A stretch of 10,278 bases of DNA from UBA668 sp038328705 (GTDB lineage Bacteria > Actinomycetota > Acidimicrobiia > Acidimicrobiales > Ilumatobacteraceae), in assembly GCA_038328705.1 (NCBI GenBank), contig JBBQMG010000144.1, forward strand, positions 1 through 10,278, in the 5' to 3' direction. This document shows, piece after piece, positions 1 through 6,918 of the stretch. Each line of letters begins with the position of its first letter. Position 1 is the first letter of the stretch. Below the pieces are notes generated by a model, which was not told the origin of the DNA, ran no database searches, and saw nothing but the letters and a program-made list of their open reading frames with translations. The position numbers were made by a program, and so were the translations under genes.

Positions 1-934
1 CTTCCGCCTGCGCAGCATTGTCTCGAAGGGCTTCACGCCCAAGGAGATCGCACGCGTCGAGGAGTACGTGAAGATCAAGGCCGCAGGCGTGGTCGACCGC
101 CTGCTCGAGCAGTTCCCCGACCGCACGTGCGACTTCGTCCACGAGGTTGCTGCCCCGATGCCGCTGCAGATCATCTGCGAGATGATGGGCATCCCGGACG
201 CCGACGAAGAGCAGGTTTTCCGCTGGACGAACACAATCCTCGGTGTCGGCGACCCTGAGTTCACCACCAGCTTCGAGGACCTGTTCGCCGCCGGGATGGG
301 CATGTTCCAATATGCGCAGGCTCTCGGCGAGGACCGGCTGGCCAACCCCCGCGACGATCTCACGTCGATCATGATGCACGCCGAGGTGGACGGCGAGCGG
401 CTCACCGCGCAAGAGTTCGGTTCGTTCTTCATCCTGCTCGTGGTGGCCGGCAACGAGACCACGCGCAACGCCATCAGCCACGGCATGCACCTGCTCACCA
501 CCAATCCCGACCAGCGCGCGCTGTGGTTCGACAACTTCGACGCGAATAGCCGCACCGCCGTCGACGAGATCGTGCGCTACTCGACGCCAGTTGTTCACTT
601 CCGACGCACCGCGTTGGAAGACACCGTCGTCGGCGGCCAGAAGATCGAGACCGGCCAGAAGTTGGTGATGTGGTACAACTCGGCGAACCGCGACGACAAG
701 GTGTTCACCAACCCGCACGAGTTCGACGTGCTGCGCTCGCTGCAGCCCGCACAGGTGGGGTTCGGCTCCGGCGGCCCACACTTCTGCCTCGGGGCCAACC
801 TGGCACGCCGCGAGATCACGGTGATGTTCGACGAGATCCGCCGCCGTATGCCCACGCTGCACACCGTCGGCGAACCCGACTACCTGCAGAGCAACTTCAT
901 CAACGGCATCAAGCGTCTGCAGTGCGCCTGGTAG
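1..934 (+). CDS. Cytochrome P450, CYP124/CYP125-like (3' part, 5' end cut by window)
   Basis: Heme-thiolate monooxygenase using O2 and electrons from a ferredoxin/reductase pair. The open frame runs from base 2 to the TAG at 932-934 (310 residues visible). The usual family length is about 410-430, so roughly the first 110 residues lie outside. The visible part starts in the C helix (RLRSIVSKGFTP). The I-helix oxygen-activation motif AGNETT is at 446-463. The K-helix ExxR (EIVR) is at 566-577. The heme loop FGSGGPHFCLG begins near 761, with the axial Cys codon at 785-787. The string GNETTRNAISHGM and the ending FINGIKRLQ resemble actinobacterial CYP124, CYP125 and CYP142, which oxidise the terminal methyl of branched lipids, cholesterol or cholestenone. 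Substrate is inferred from resemblance only. An internal GTG at 68 is not the start, because homology continues upstream of it. The gene converges on the phosphatase gene 12 bases downstream. Confidence 0.95.
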   Translation, partial: FRLRSIVSKGFTPKEIARVEEYVKIKAAGVVDRLLEQFPDRTCDFVHEVAAPMPLQIICEMMGIPDADEEQVFRWTNTILGVGDPEFTTSFEDLFAAGMGMFQYAQALGEDRLANPRDDLTSIMMHAEVDGERLTAQEFGSFFILLVVAGNETTRNAISHGMHLLTTNPDQRALWFDNFDANSRTAVDEIVRYSTPVVHFRRTALEDTVVGGQKIETGQKLVMWYNSANRDDKVFTNPHEFDVLRSLQPAQVGFGSGGPHFCLGANLARREITVMFDEIRRRMPTLHTVGEPDYLQSNFINGIKRLQCAW

Positions 935-946
935 CGCACACGTGGA

Positions 947-1627
947 TCAGAGCGTGCGAGCGTCGCGGGGCAGGTGCTCGACGTCGCTGAGACGATTCAA
1001 CGCGAATGTGTAGCCGTCGCGCATCCTCATCGTCGACAGTCGTGTGATGGATGCGTGTTGGGTCACGAATCGGTCCCACTCCCACGGAACGGGGTCCAAG
1101 CCCAGCAGGTGACACAGCAGCACACCGTTGGTGCCCGCATGCGCGACCACGGCAACACGCCGGTCGGGGCCATCAAGGTGCCACATCGGCAGCGTGTGCT
1201 TGGCACGCCGCATCCCACGTGACTCCCAGTAGCTCTCGGCACCGGAGCGCACGCGCTCGACGAACTCGCGTGGTGGCTCACCACCGCCGCTAAGGCCCGC
1301 CCAACGCTCCTCTGCCGGACGCTCACGGTCCTCGTCGTACGCGGCGCGGGCCATTTCGAACGGGGTTCCATGCCAGTTGGGCTCGCGGATCTCCTCGAGA
1401 AAAGGTTCGATTGCCTCGACCCTGCCAAGGGCGGCCAGTAGAGGGGCGGCCGTCTGGCGAGCGCGTAGTAGCGGCGAGACGATGATCTCATCGAAGTGCT
1501 CACCGCCCAACTCGGCGCCGACGCGCTCTGCCTGCATCTGGCCGCGCTCGGTCAGTGGTGGATTGACAACGTTGAGCCCGTCACGAACCCATTCGGGTTC
1601 GCCGTGGCGGATGAGGACGAGTTCCAT
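947..1627 (-). CDS. Histidine phosphatase family protein (phosphoglycerate-mutase-like)
   Basis: Predicted cytoplasmic phosphatase of the 2H branch-1 superfamily (226 residues, the normal size). Residues 5-10 are LIRHGE, giving the Arg7-His8-Gly9 triad whose His8 becomes phosphorylated. SPLLRARQTA (51-60) supplies the second phosphate-binding Arg55. FLEEIRE (77-82) holds the likely general-acid Glu. VVAHAGTNG (160-168) carries the second catalytic His163. The family covers cofactor-dependent mutases, alpha-ribazole phosphatase-like enzymes and broad-range phosphatases. The sequence lacks the full mutase pattern, so phosphatase is more likely and the substrate is unknown. The ATG at 1627-1625 lies only four codons before the LIRHG strand, as is usual, so the start is secure despite no clear Shine-Dalgarno. 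It is transcribed alone and converges with the P450 gene. Confidence 0.93.
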   Translation of the reverse strand: MELVLIRHGEPEWVRDGLNVVNPPLTERGQMQAERVGAELGGEHFDEIIVSPLLRARQTAAPLLAALGRVEAIEPFLEEIREPNWHGTPFEMARAAYDEDRERPAEERWAGLSGGGEPPREFVERVRSGAESYWESRGMRRAKHTLPMWHLDGPDRRVAVVAHAGTNGVLLCHLLGLDPVPWEWDRFVTQHASITRLSTMRMRDGYTFALNRLSDVEHLPRDARTL

Positions 1628-1741
1628 GGCACTGACGATGGTACGGCGTCTCGATCGAACGCAGCTCGTCGTGCGGGATTCTCTGGCAGGGTTTGGTGCG
1701 CGGTAGCGCCCTCGCTGGGCAACGGGGCGTCAGTTGACTCA

Positions 1742-1945
1742 CATGGGTGGAGCGTCGATGTGATCCGGGTCCTGGCCGACGGTGGTGAGGAGCTTTTGTT
1801 CCAACTCGGCCCCGACCAGTACTTCGGCGAGCTCGGGCCGTTTCTCGGGTTCCCTCGCTCGGCCTCGGTACGAGCGAACACCGACGTGGTGCTCACCGCC
1901 TACAGCCCCCGAGTCTTCCGCGAGAAGGTGCTACATTGCAGCTAG
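1742..1945 (+). pseudogene. Remnant of a cyclic-nucleotide-binding (CNB) domain protein
   Basis: The frame ending at the TAG 1943-1945 encodes about 65 residues matching only the C-terminal half of a CNB (Crp/PKA-type) domain. It has a beta strand VIRVLADGGEELLFQLG, then the phosphate-binding cassette QYFGELGPFLGFPRSASV with the expected Gly-Glu and Arg-Ser, then DVVLTAYSPRVFREKV. The first strands of the domain are missing, and no CNB-like residues appear upstream in any of the three frames. The only nearby in-frame start is a GTG at 1760-1762 without a Shine-Dalgarno, giving a 61-residue product. The open frame does extend upstream to about 1496, but that part overlaps the phosphatase gene antisense and has no CNB character. 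I read this as the 3' relic of a longer gene (perhaps a transporter or kinase with a C-terminal CNB domain), though expression as a small protein cannot be ruled out. It is the main content of the 363-base interval 1628-1990. Confidence 0.6.
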
Positions 1946-1969
1946 TGCCAGCCCACTTCAGCGTGGCAC
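1945..1969. repeat. Short inverted repeat GTGCCA-N13-TGGCAC
   Basis: A perfect 6-bp inverted repeat (1945-1950 and 1964-1969, 13-base spacer) lies directly after the CNB remnant and 21 bases before the GTG start of the DUF2510 gene. The position would suit an operator or a weak hairpin. Six base pairs in GC-rich DNA can arise by chance, and I know no regulator with exactly this site. Confidence 0.3.
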
Positions 1970-1990
1970 CGGCACCGATAGCGTCGCGGT

Positions 1991-2740
1991 GTGGAACCGA
2001 TGACATGGCCGCCAGGCTGGCACCCTGACCCGACGGGGCGCTTCGAGTTCCGCTACTACAACGGCCAACGGTGGACGGCCGATGTGTCCGTCGACGGGCA
2101 GCGGTTCGTCGACCAGCTCGAGTCATCGCAGGCGCCAGGTGGCGGCCACCCAGGTTGGGGCTCGGCGCCTCAGTTCGAGCGCGGCCCCTCGCGAGCCTTT
2201 GCGGTTGCCTCGTTCTGGGTGGCGTTCGGTTCCTTCGTGTGCGGCTGGATTCCTTTCATCTTCGTGATCGCCATCGGTGGTGCCGTCGCGGCGTTCATCT
2301 TCGGCGTCATGGCACTGCAACGCGAGCGACGCCAACCAGCGCGTGGGCGCGGGTACGCCATCGCCGGCATCGTGCTGGCCGTCGCCGCACTCGGCTCGTC
2401 AGCCGTCGGCTTCCTGCTGACCCGCACAGTGATGCGCGAGGTCAATTCGTTCTTGGAGGCGGGGCCCCATTCGGTGAGTATCGACAGTTGCGTGACGACC
2501 GGCAGCGTGACCGTTCTCGATGGTTCCATCACCAACGAGGACACCCGTACCCATACCTACACGGTGAGCGTCAGCTATCGCAGCGACGGTGCGGTGAAGG
2601 ATTCCGACCAGATCGCGGTGCGGTCGGTGGCACCTGGCGAGACGGCGACGTTCCAAGCAACTGGTTTCCCAGACGCGACCGCCGTCGAGTGCCGAGTCGA
2701 CTCTGTCAGAGGGCCGCAGCCCTTCGCACCTCTCCCCTAG
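1991..2740 (+). CDS. DUF2510 / DUF4190-like membrane protein with extracytoplasmic C-terminal domain
   Basis: Function unknown. The 249-residue product has three parts. Residues 7-32 are a DUF2510 module (PPGWHPDPTG...RYYNGQRW, with Trp10 and Trp28), a short Trp-rich motif common at actinobacterial membrane-protein N termini. Residues about 69-145 hold three hydrophobic segments (roughly 70-90, 91-109, 122-145) with a basic loop RERRQPARGRGYA between the second and third. This is the DUF4190 pattern. Residues 150-249 look like an FxLYD-type beta-sandwich (VTVLDGSITNEDTRTHTYTV...APGETATF), predicted outside the membrane, with Cys167 and Cys234 possibly forming a disulfide. The start may be GTG at 1991 or ATG at 2000. 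Neither has a good Shine-Dalgarno, and both leave the DUF2510 module whole. It converges on the ABC transporter gene, with 6 bases between stops. Confidence 0.88.
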   Translation: MEPMTWPPGWHPDPTGRFEFRYYNGQRWTADVSVDGQRFVDQLESSQAPGGGHPGWGSAPQFERGPSRAFAVASFWVAFGSFVCGWIPFIFVIAIGGAVAAFIFGVMALQRERRQPARGRGYAIAGIVLAVAALGSSAVGFLLTRTVMREVNSFLEAGPHSVSIDSCVTTGSVTVLDGSITNEDTRTHTYTVSVSYRSDGAVKDSDQIAVRSVAPGETATFQATGFPDATAVECRVDSVRGPQPFAPLP

Positions 2741-2746
2741 CTAGCC

Positions 2747-4531
2747 CTACATGGCCGAGGTCGACGTGACCCAGGCCTCGTACATGCGGGCGTAGGCACC
2801 GTCCTGCTGCACCAGATCGTTGTGGGAACCGTCTTGCACCAGCCGGCCGTGGTCGAGTACCAGCACCCTATCGGCACGGGCGGCAGTGGAGAGGCGGTGC
2901 GCAATAGCTATCGTGGTACGGCCCGAGGCCAATTTCTCCAGCGCTCGCGACAGTCGTACCTCGGTGAGCGCATCGACCGACGAGGTCGCCTCGTCGAGCA
3001 CGAGCACCGCCGGGTCGATCAGCGACGCACGGATCAGCGCCACCAGCTGACGCTCGCCGGCGGACAACTGCGTGCCGCGTTGACCAACCTCGGTGTCGAT
3101 GCCATCGGGCAACGTGTCGAGCCAGTCGCGCAGGTCGAGGTCGTCAATCGCGGCCTCGAGGTCAGCGACGGACAACTTCGGGCGGGCGAACGACAAGTTG
3201 GCCGCGATGCTGCCTTCGAAGAGAAACGGCTCTTGTGGCACGACGGTGAGCCGGGTGCGCAGGTCTTCGTTGGCCACCCTGGTCAGCGACACCCCGCCGA
3301 CCAGCACGGTGCCGGCGGTGGGGTCGGCGAGGCGAGCGATCAACCGACCAAGGGTGGTCTTGCCAGAACCTGTCTCACCCACCACCGCTACCTGCTGGCC
3401 GGCGGGAATATGAGCCGAGACGCACAACAACACCGGCGGCTCGTCGTCGTCACCACGCGATCGATAGCTGAAGTCGACGCGATCGAGGGTGACGGCCAGT
3501 GACCCGGCCGGCAGCTTGACGGGCACGTCTGGTTCGGGCGGGCCGATGGGTATCTCCAGTACTCCGAGCACTCGCCGCATGCCGGCCACGGCGGTCTGCG
3601 TCTGGTCGAGTACTTCGGTGAATTCGGCGATGGGCTCGAGGAACTTGTAGGTCAGGAACAGGAAGCCGACCATGGCACCCGCCGTCAATCCACTGTCAGG
3701 CCCACGGAAGATGCCGACGCCGACCACCGCTGCGACCGTGAACACGCTGAAAACTTCTCCCGAAGGAAACAGGAACGCGCCGATCGTGCCGGCGCGAATG
3801 AAGGAGTTCGACCGTTCGTGGCTGGCCTCTTCCACCTGCGCCGCGAAGTGTTGGCCGGCGTCGTAGGCCCGCAGCGTCTCGGCGCCAGACACCAGCTCGC
3901 TGATCTGCGTCATCACCTCAGCGTTGCGACCCCGAGCGACGTCGTATGCGCGCGAGAGGTGGCTCTGCACGCGGCGCAGCACGTAGCCCAACGGGGCGGC
4001 GACGATGAACGCAACAATGGCCAACACCCAGTCGTACGCCAACATGACGCCCGCGACGAGCAGCATCAGCGTGCCGTCGAGCAACCAGGCAAGGCCGCCC
4101 CATTGGAAGAACTGGGCAAGTGTCTCCACGTCGCTGGTGACGCGCGCGACCAGTGCTCCCTTTCGCTCTTCGCTGTGGTCGGCGATGCTGAGGCGGTGGA
4201 TGTGTTCGAACAGACGAACACGAAGGCCGTACAGCGCCTCTTCGCTACGCCGACCCAGCCGCGCCACGGCCGTACGCTGCGACCAGGTGGCCAGGACGAT
4301 GACGAAGAAGGCAATCACTGCCATGGTCGTGACGGTGCCGACCTTCACGCCCTCGGGCCCCAACCCGCGGTCGATGGCCTGCTGCACGAGGATGGGGATG
4401 ACAACCCGACCGCCGGCGCCGACCATCGCGAACGCAAGCGTGAGGCCGAACCCGGTACGCAGCGCGGGTGCCGCCTTCACGCCGCGGCCAATCGTTTCGA
4501 CGGCCGTCCAACGGCTGATCGGCTCGGTCAC
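2747..4531 (-). CDS. ABC exporter half-transporter with the catalytically complete ATP site (heterodimer subunit B)
   Basis: A 594-residue type IV ABC exporter subunit: six membrane helices in about residues 1-320, then a nucleotide-binding domain. Motifs are Walker A GETGSGKT (385-392), Q-loop Gln433 in VPQEPFLF, signature LSAGE (489-493), Walker B VLVLDE with Asp513 and catalytic Glu514, D-loop SSVD, and H-loop His545 in IAHRLS. The signature departs from LSGGQ, whereas the other catalytic residues are intact. I chose GTG 4531-4529 as the start because it overlaps the TGA of the upstream gene (GTGA) and has GAGGGAGAG five bases before it. An ATG ten codons further up (4561) is possible but lies deep inside the upstream gene. 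It must pair with the product of the upstream gene. The substrate (drug, lipid or peptide) is not readable from sequence. Confidence 0.93.
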   Translation of the reverse strand: MTEPISRWTAVETIGRGVKAAPALRTGFGLTLAFAMVGAGGRVVIPILVQQAIDRGLGPEGVKVGTVTTMAVIAFFVIVLATWSQRTAVARLGRRSEEALYGLRVRLFEHIHRLSIADHSEERKGALVARVTSDVETLAQFFQWGGLAWLLDGTLMLLVAGVMLAYDWVLAIVAFIVAAPLGYVLRRVQSHLSRAYDVARGRNAEVMTQISELVSGAETLRAYDAGQHFAAQVEEASHERSNSFIRAGTIGAFLFPSGEVFSVFTVAAVVGVGIFRGPDSGLTAGAMVGFLFLTYKFLEPIAEFTEVLDQTQTAVAGMRRVLGVLEIPIGPPEPDVPVKLPAGSLAVTLDRVDFSYRSRGDDDEPPVLLCVSAHIPAGQQVAVVGETGSGKTTLGRLIARLADPTAGTVLVGGVSLTRVANEDLRTRLTVVPQEPFLFEGSIAANLSFARPKLSVADLEAAIDDLDLRDWLDTLPDGIDTEVGQRGTQLSAGERQLVALIRASLIDPAVLVLDEATSSVDALTEVRLSRALEKLASGRTTIAIAHRLSTAARADRVLVLDHGRLVQDGSHNDLVQQDGAYARMYEAWVTSTSAM

Positions 4532-6336
4532 GACTGCTCTCCCTCGGTCGCGGCCGTCCACTGAAGTGGTGTGGACATCTGCAACAGGTCGGCCTCCATC
4601 GCCTCCCGGTCGTGTTCGAACGCCTCGATCAGCTGTCGGTACGCCGGCACCTCCTGCATCAGTTCTTCGTGGCGACCGTGAGCCACGACCTCGCCGTTGT
4701 CGAGGTAGAGCACGTCGTCCGCCAACGCAATGGTGGATGGTCGGCTGGCGATGGCCACAACGGTGGTCTGCGTGAGCGCTGCTCGCAGGTTGAACAGCAC
4801 CTTGGCCTCGGTAGTGGGGTCGAGCGCCGAGGTGGTGTCGTCCAGCAACAGCACGGCCGGCTGGCGCACCAGCGCCCGGGCGAGCGCCAGACGCTGACGC
4901 TGGCCACCGGAAAGGCCGACGCCGCGCTCACCGAGCTGCGTGTCCAGACCGGATGGCAGTTCATGGACGAACTGCGCTTCGGCGACCGCCAGCGCCGCCT
5001 CGATTGCATCCGGCGGCACATCGATACCGAGCGCGACGTTTTCGCGCACGGAGCCGGCCAGCAAGAACGGCTCTTGGAACACCAGCCGGCTCCCGCCGGC
5101 GGGCACCGTGATGGTCCCCGAATCAGGTGCGATCAGCCCGGCAATGAGGTGCAGCAGTGTGGTCTTGCCAGCGCCGGTGGCGCCCACCACGGCCACAGTT
5201 CGGCCACCCTCGATGTTGGCCGAGATGCCGTGCAGCACATCGCGCTCGCCATCGTGGCTGAAATGCACGTCGTGCAGGACGACGCTGTTGTCGGCGCCTT
5301 GGCGCAGCGTGAGGGCAGGGTCGGCGACAACCGGCTGGTCGAGCAGCTCGCGAATACGGTTCCACCCCGCCAGCGAGTGCGGCACCTCAGAGAGGGTGAA
5401 GCCGATGAGCCGTAGCGGGAAGACGAGCAAGGTGAACAGATAGATGAAGCTGGTCAGTTCACCGACCGTCATGTCGCCCGAACGGACCCGGTAGGCACCG
5501 CCTACCAGCAGCAAGATGTTGACGACGGTGGGCACACCATCCAGCAACGCCTCGAAGGTACTGCGCAGGTGCACAGCACCGAGGCGCGCCTCGCGCAGCC
5601 TGCTGGCGATCACCGACAGACGGTCGGTTTCACGCCCCTCGGCGCCGAACGACTTGACCACGGCAACGCCGTCGAAGCTCTCGTGCACCGCTGCGCTCAG
5701 CTTGCCGAGTTCGTCCTGCGCCGTGTTGTAGAAGTGGTCGACACGCCGTTGATAACCGACGTTGAGCGCGATCAGCCCCGGGAAGACGGCAACGGCGGCG
5801 AGGCCCAATGGAAGGTCGGTGAGCAGCATCCACACGCTGGACAACCCGACCAACACGACCACACCGGAAGCAAAGGGAAGCGGCCCGAGCACGGCTGTTG
5901 CGGCCTCCGCGTCGACGCCGGCGCGTGTGATCAGGTCGCCCGTGCTCTGGCTGCGGTGCCACGGCGCCGGCTGCTCGGTCAAGCGGTCGATCACGTCGGT
6001 GGTGATGGTCTCGGTGACCCGCCAAGTGGTGCGCCCGGCCCACGTCCGGCGAACGATGACGCCAGCGGCCCGTACGAAGCCGATGACGATCAGCGCACCC
6101 AGTACCAGCACGACCTTGCGGACACCGACAGAACCCTCGTTGAAGCGAGGGTTGATGACCTCGTCGATGATGAGCCGCACGACTATTGCCGACAAAACCG
6201 TGCAGGCGGCGAACACCGACGCACCCGCCACGGCGGTGAAGAACGTCTTCTTGTGATGGCGAACGAGGGCCCGAACCAGTTGGAACGCTTGGCGCAGGCG
6301 CCCGCGGTCGTTCGGAATGTTCGTTCCCTCCCCCAT
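4528..6336 (-). CDS. ABC exporter half-transporter with degenerate ATP site (heterodimer subunit A)
   Basis: A 602-residue type IV ABC exporter subunit: N-terminal six-helix membrane domain (about 30-325) and C-terminal ATPase domain. Walker A is GATGAGKT (385-392), Q-loop Gln421, signature a perfect LSGGQ (475-479), Walker B VLLLDD (495-500). Asp500 replaces the catalytic Glu, and Ser531 (VAIASRPST) replaces the switch His. These two losses are hallmarks of the non-hydrolysing site in heterodimeric exporters such as BmrCD or TM287/288. The ATG at 6336-6334 is the likely start. The frame stays open upstream to 6723, but that extension is antisense to the DoxX gene and has non-membrane, Asp/Gln-rich nonsense composition. 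It is first gene of a two-gene operon, divergent from the DoxX gene across 78 bases. Confidence 0.93.
   Translation of the reverse strand: MGEGTNIPNDRGRLRQAFQLVRALVRHHKKTFFTAVAGASVFAACTVLSAIVVRLIIDEVINPRFNEGSVGVRKVVLVLGALIVIGFVRAAGVIVRRTWAGRTTWRVTETITTDVIDRLTEQPAPWHRSQSTGDLITRAGVDAEAATAVLGPLPFASGVVVLVGLSSVWMLLTDLPLGLAAVAVFPGLIALNVGYQRRVDHFYNTAQDELGKLSAAVHESFDGVAVVKSFGAEGRETDRLSVIASRLREARLGAVHLRSTFEALLDGVPTVVNILLLVGGAYRVRSGDMTVGELTSFIYLFTLLVFPLRLIGFTLSEVPHSLAGWNRIRELLDQPVVADPALTLRQGADNSVVLHDVHFSHDGERDVLHGISANIEGGRTVAVVGATGAGKTTLLHLIAGLIAPDSGTITVPAGGSRLVFQEPFLLAGSVRENVALGIDVPPDAIEAALAVAEAQFVHELPSGLDTQLGERGVGLSGGQRQRLALARALVRQPAVLLLDDTTSALDPTTEAKVLFNLRAALTQTTVVAIASRPSTIALADDVLYLDNGEVVAHGRHEELMQEVPAYRQLIEAFEHDREAMEADLLQMSTPLQWTAATEGEQS
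4537..4545 (-). promoter_or_regulatory. Ribosome binding site deciding the downstream ABC gene start
   Basis: On the minus strand GAGGGAGAG ends five bases before GTG 4531. It lies inside the last codons of the upstream ABC gene. Together with the GTGA stop/start overlap it favours the GTG over the ATG at 4561 and indicates translational coupling of the two subunits, fitting equal amounts of each. Confidence 0.7.
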
Positions 6337-6414
6337 GACGTCCGTTCTACCAGCCGCATGTGACGAACGGCGGTCGAATATGGCACGCAGTCGGTCACGC
6401 CGTAGCGTGGTCGC
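6337..6414. promoter_or_regulatory. Divergent intergenic region between the ABC operon and DoxX gene
   Basis: These 78 bases must carry both promoters unless they lie in the genes. I find no convincing -35/-10 pair. Two short perfect inverted repeats are present: CCGTTC (6342-6347) with GAACGG (6365-6370), and CACGC (6396-6400) with GCGTG (6405-6409), the latter 5 bases before the DoxX ATG. No Shine-Dalgarno precedes the DoxX ATG, so its mRNA may be leaderless. Operator roles are speculative. Confidence 0.3.
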
Positions 6415-6918
6415 ATGCCGCAACTCGACCTTGGCTTGCTGATCTTGCGGGTGGTCTTCGGCGTCTTCTTGGCCTACCACGGCTACAACAAGGTGTTCGG
6501 CGGGGGCAGGTTGGCCGGAACCGCCAGCTGGTTCGGCGTCATCGGAATGAAGTGGCCCATCTGGCAGGCGCGGCTGGCTGCCACCACCGAGATCGGCGCC
6601 GGCTTGCTGTTCGCAGCCGGATTGATCACCCCGTTTGCCGGCGCGGGCATCATCGGCCTGATGATCGTCGCCATCGTGGTCGCCCACTGGAAGGTCGGCT
6701 TCTTCATCTTCAAGCCCGACCAAGGGTGGGAATACTGCGCGTCCATCGCGGTTGCCGCCTTCGCCGTCTCGGTGATCGGCGGCGGCCGCTGGTCACTGGA
6801 CAACGCCCTCGGAATCGAGTTCCCCGGTTGGTGCGGCACCGCCATTGCCGGCGTCGTCGGAATCGGCGGCGCGCTCACCCAACTTGCCCTCAGCTACCGA
6901 CCGAAAGCATCCACGTGA
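6415..6918 (+). CDS. DoxX family membrane protein
   Basis: A 167-residue integral membrane protein of the DoxX/SURF4-like family. The N terminus LGLLILRVVFGVFLAYHGYNKVFGG is the typical first DoxX helix, with the conserved His-Gly and Lys (HGYNKVFGG). Hydrophobic segments fall at about 5-21, 52-72, 76-96, 108-124 and 140-160, and RLAATTEIGAGLLFAAGLITPFAG is the usual second block. DoxX members are poorly defined. Some take part in thiol/oxidative stress complexes (mycobacterial DoxX with SodA and SseA) and one archaeal namesake is a thiosulfate:quinone oxidoreductase subunit, but none of those partners is visible here. The ATG at 6415 starts right at the family N terminus. Its stop overlaps the start of the next gene as GTGA, so the two are probably co-translated. 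Confidence 0.9.
   Translation: MPQLDLGLLILRVVFGVFLAYHGYNKVFGGGRLAGTASWFGVIGMKWPIWQARLAATTEIGAGLLFAAGLITPFAGAGIIGLMIVAIVVAHWKVGFFIFKPDQGWEYCASIAVAAFAVSVIGGGRWSLDNALGIEFPGWCGTAIAGVVGIGGALTQLALSYRPKAST

Noticed and set aside
1945..1969. Sigma-54 promoter suggested by TGGCAC.
   Set aside because: The required GC element at the correct short distance (TGGCAC-N5-TTGC) is missing, and no sigma-54 regulator context is present.
2737..2744. CTAGCTAG palindrome between convergent stop codons.
   Set aside because: It is short, explained by the TAG stop of the DUF2510 gene plus flanking bases, and has no T-run or stem long enough for a terminator.
3818..4564. Long plus-strand open frame (248 codons) opposite the second ABC gene.
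   Set aside because: Same shadow pattern, with no recognisable domain and no start signal.
5569..6363. Long plus-strand open frame (264 codons) opposite the ABC gene.
   Set aside because: Low-complexity Arg/His/Asp-rich translation typical of antisense GC-rich codons. The opposite strand holds a clear ABC protein.
6337..6723. An N-terminal extension of the first ABC subunit by about 129 residues in the same open frame.
   Set aside because: It is antisense to the DoxX gene, is rich in Asp, Gln and Gly with no membrane or domain character, and the ABC fold begins properly at ATG 6336.
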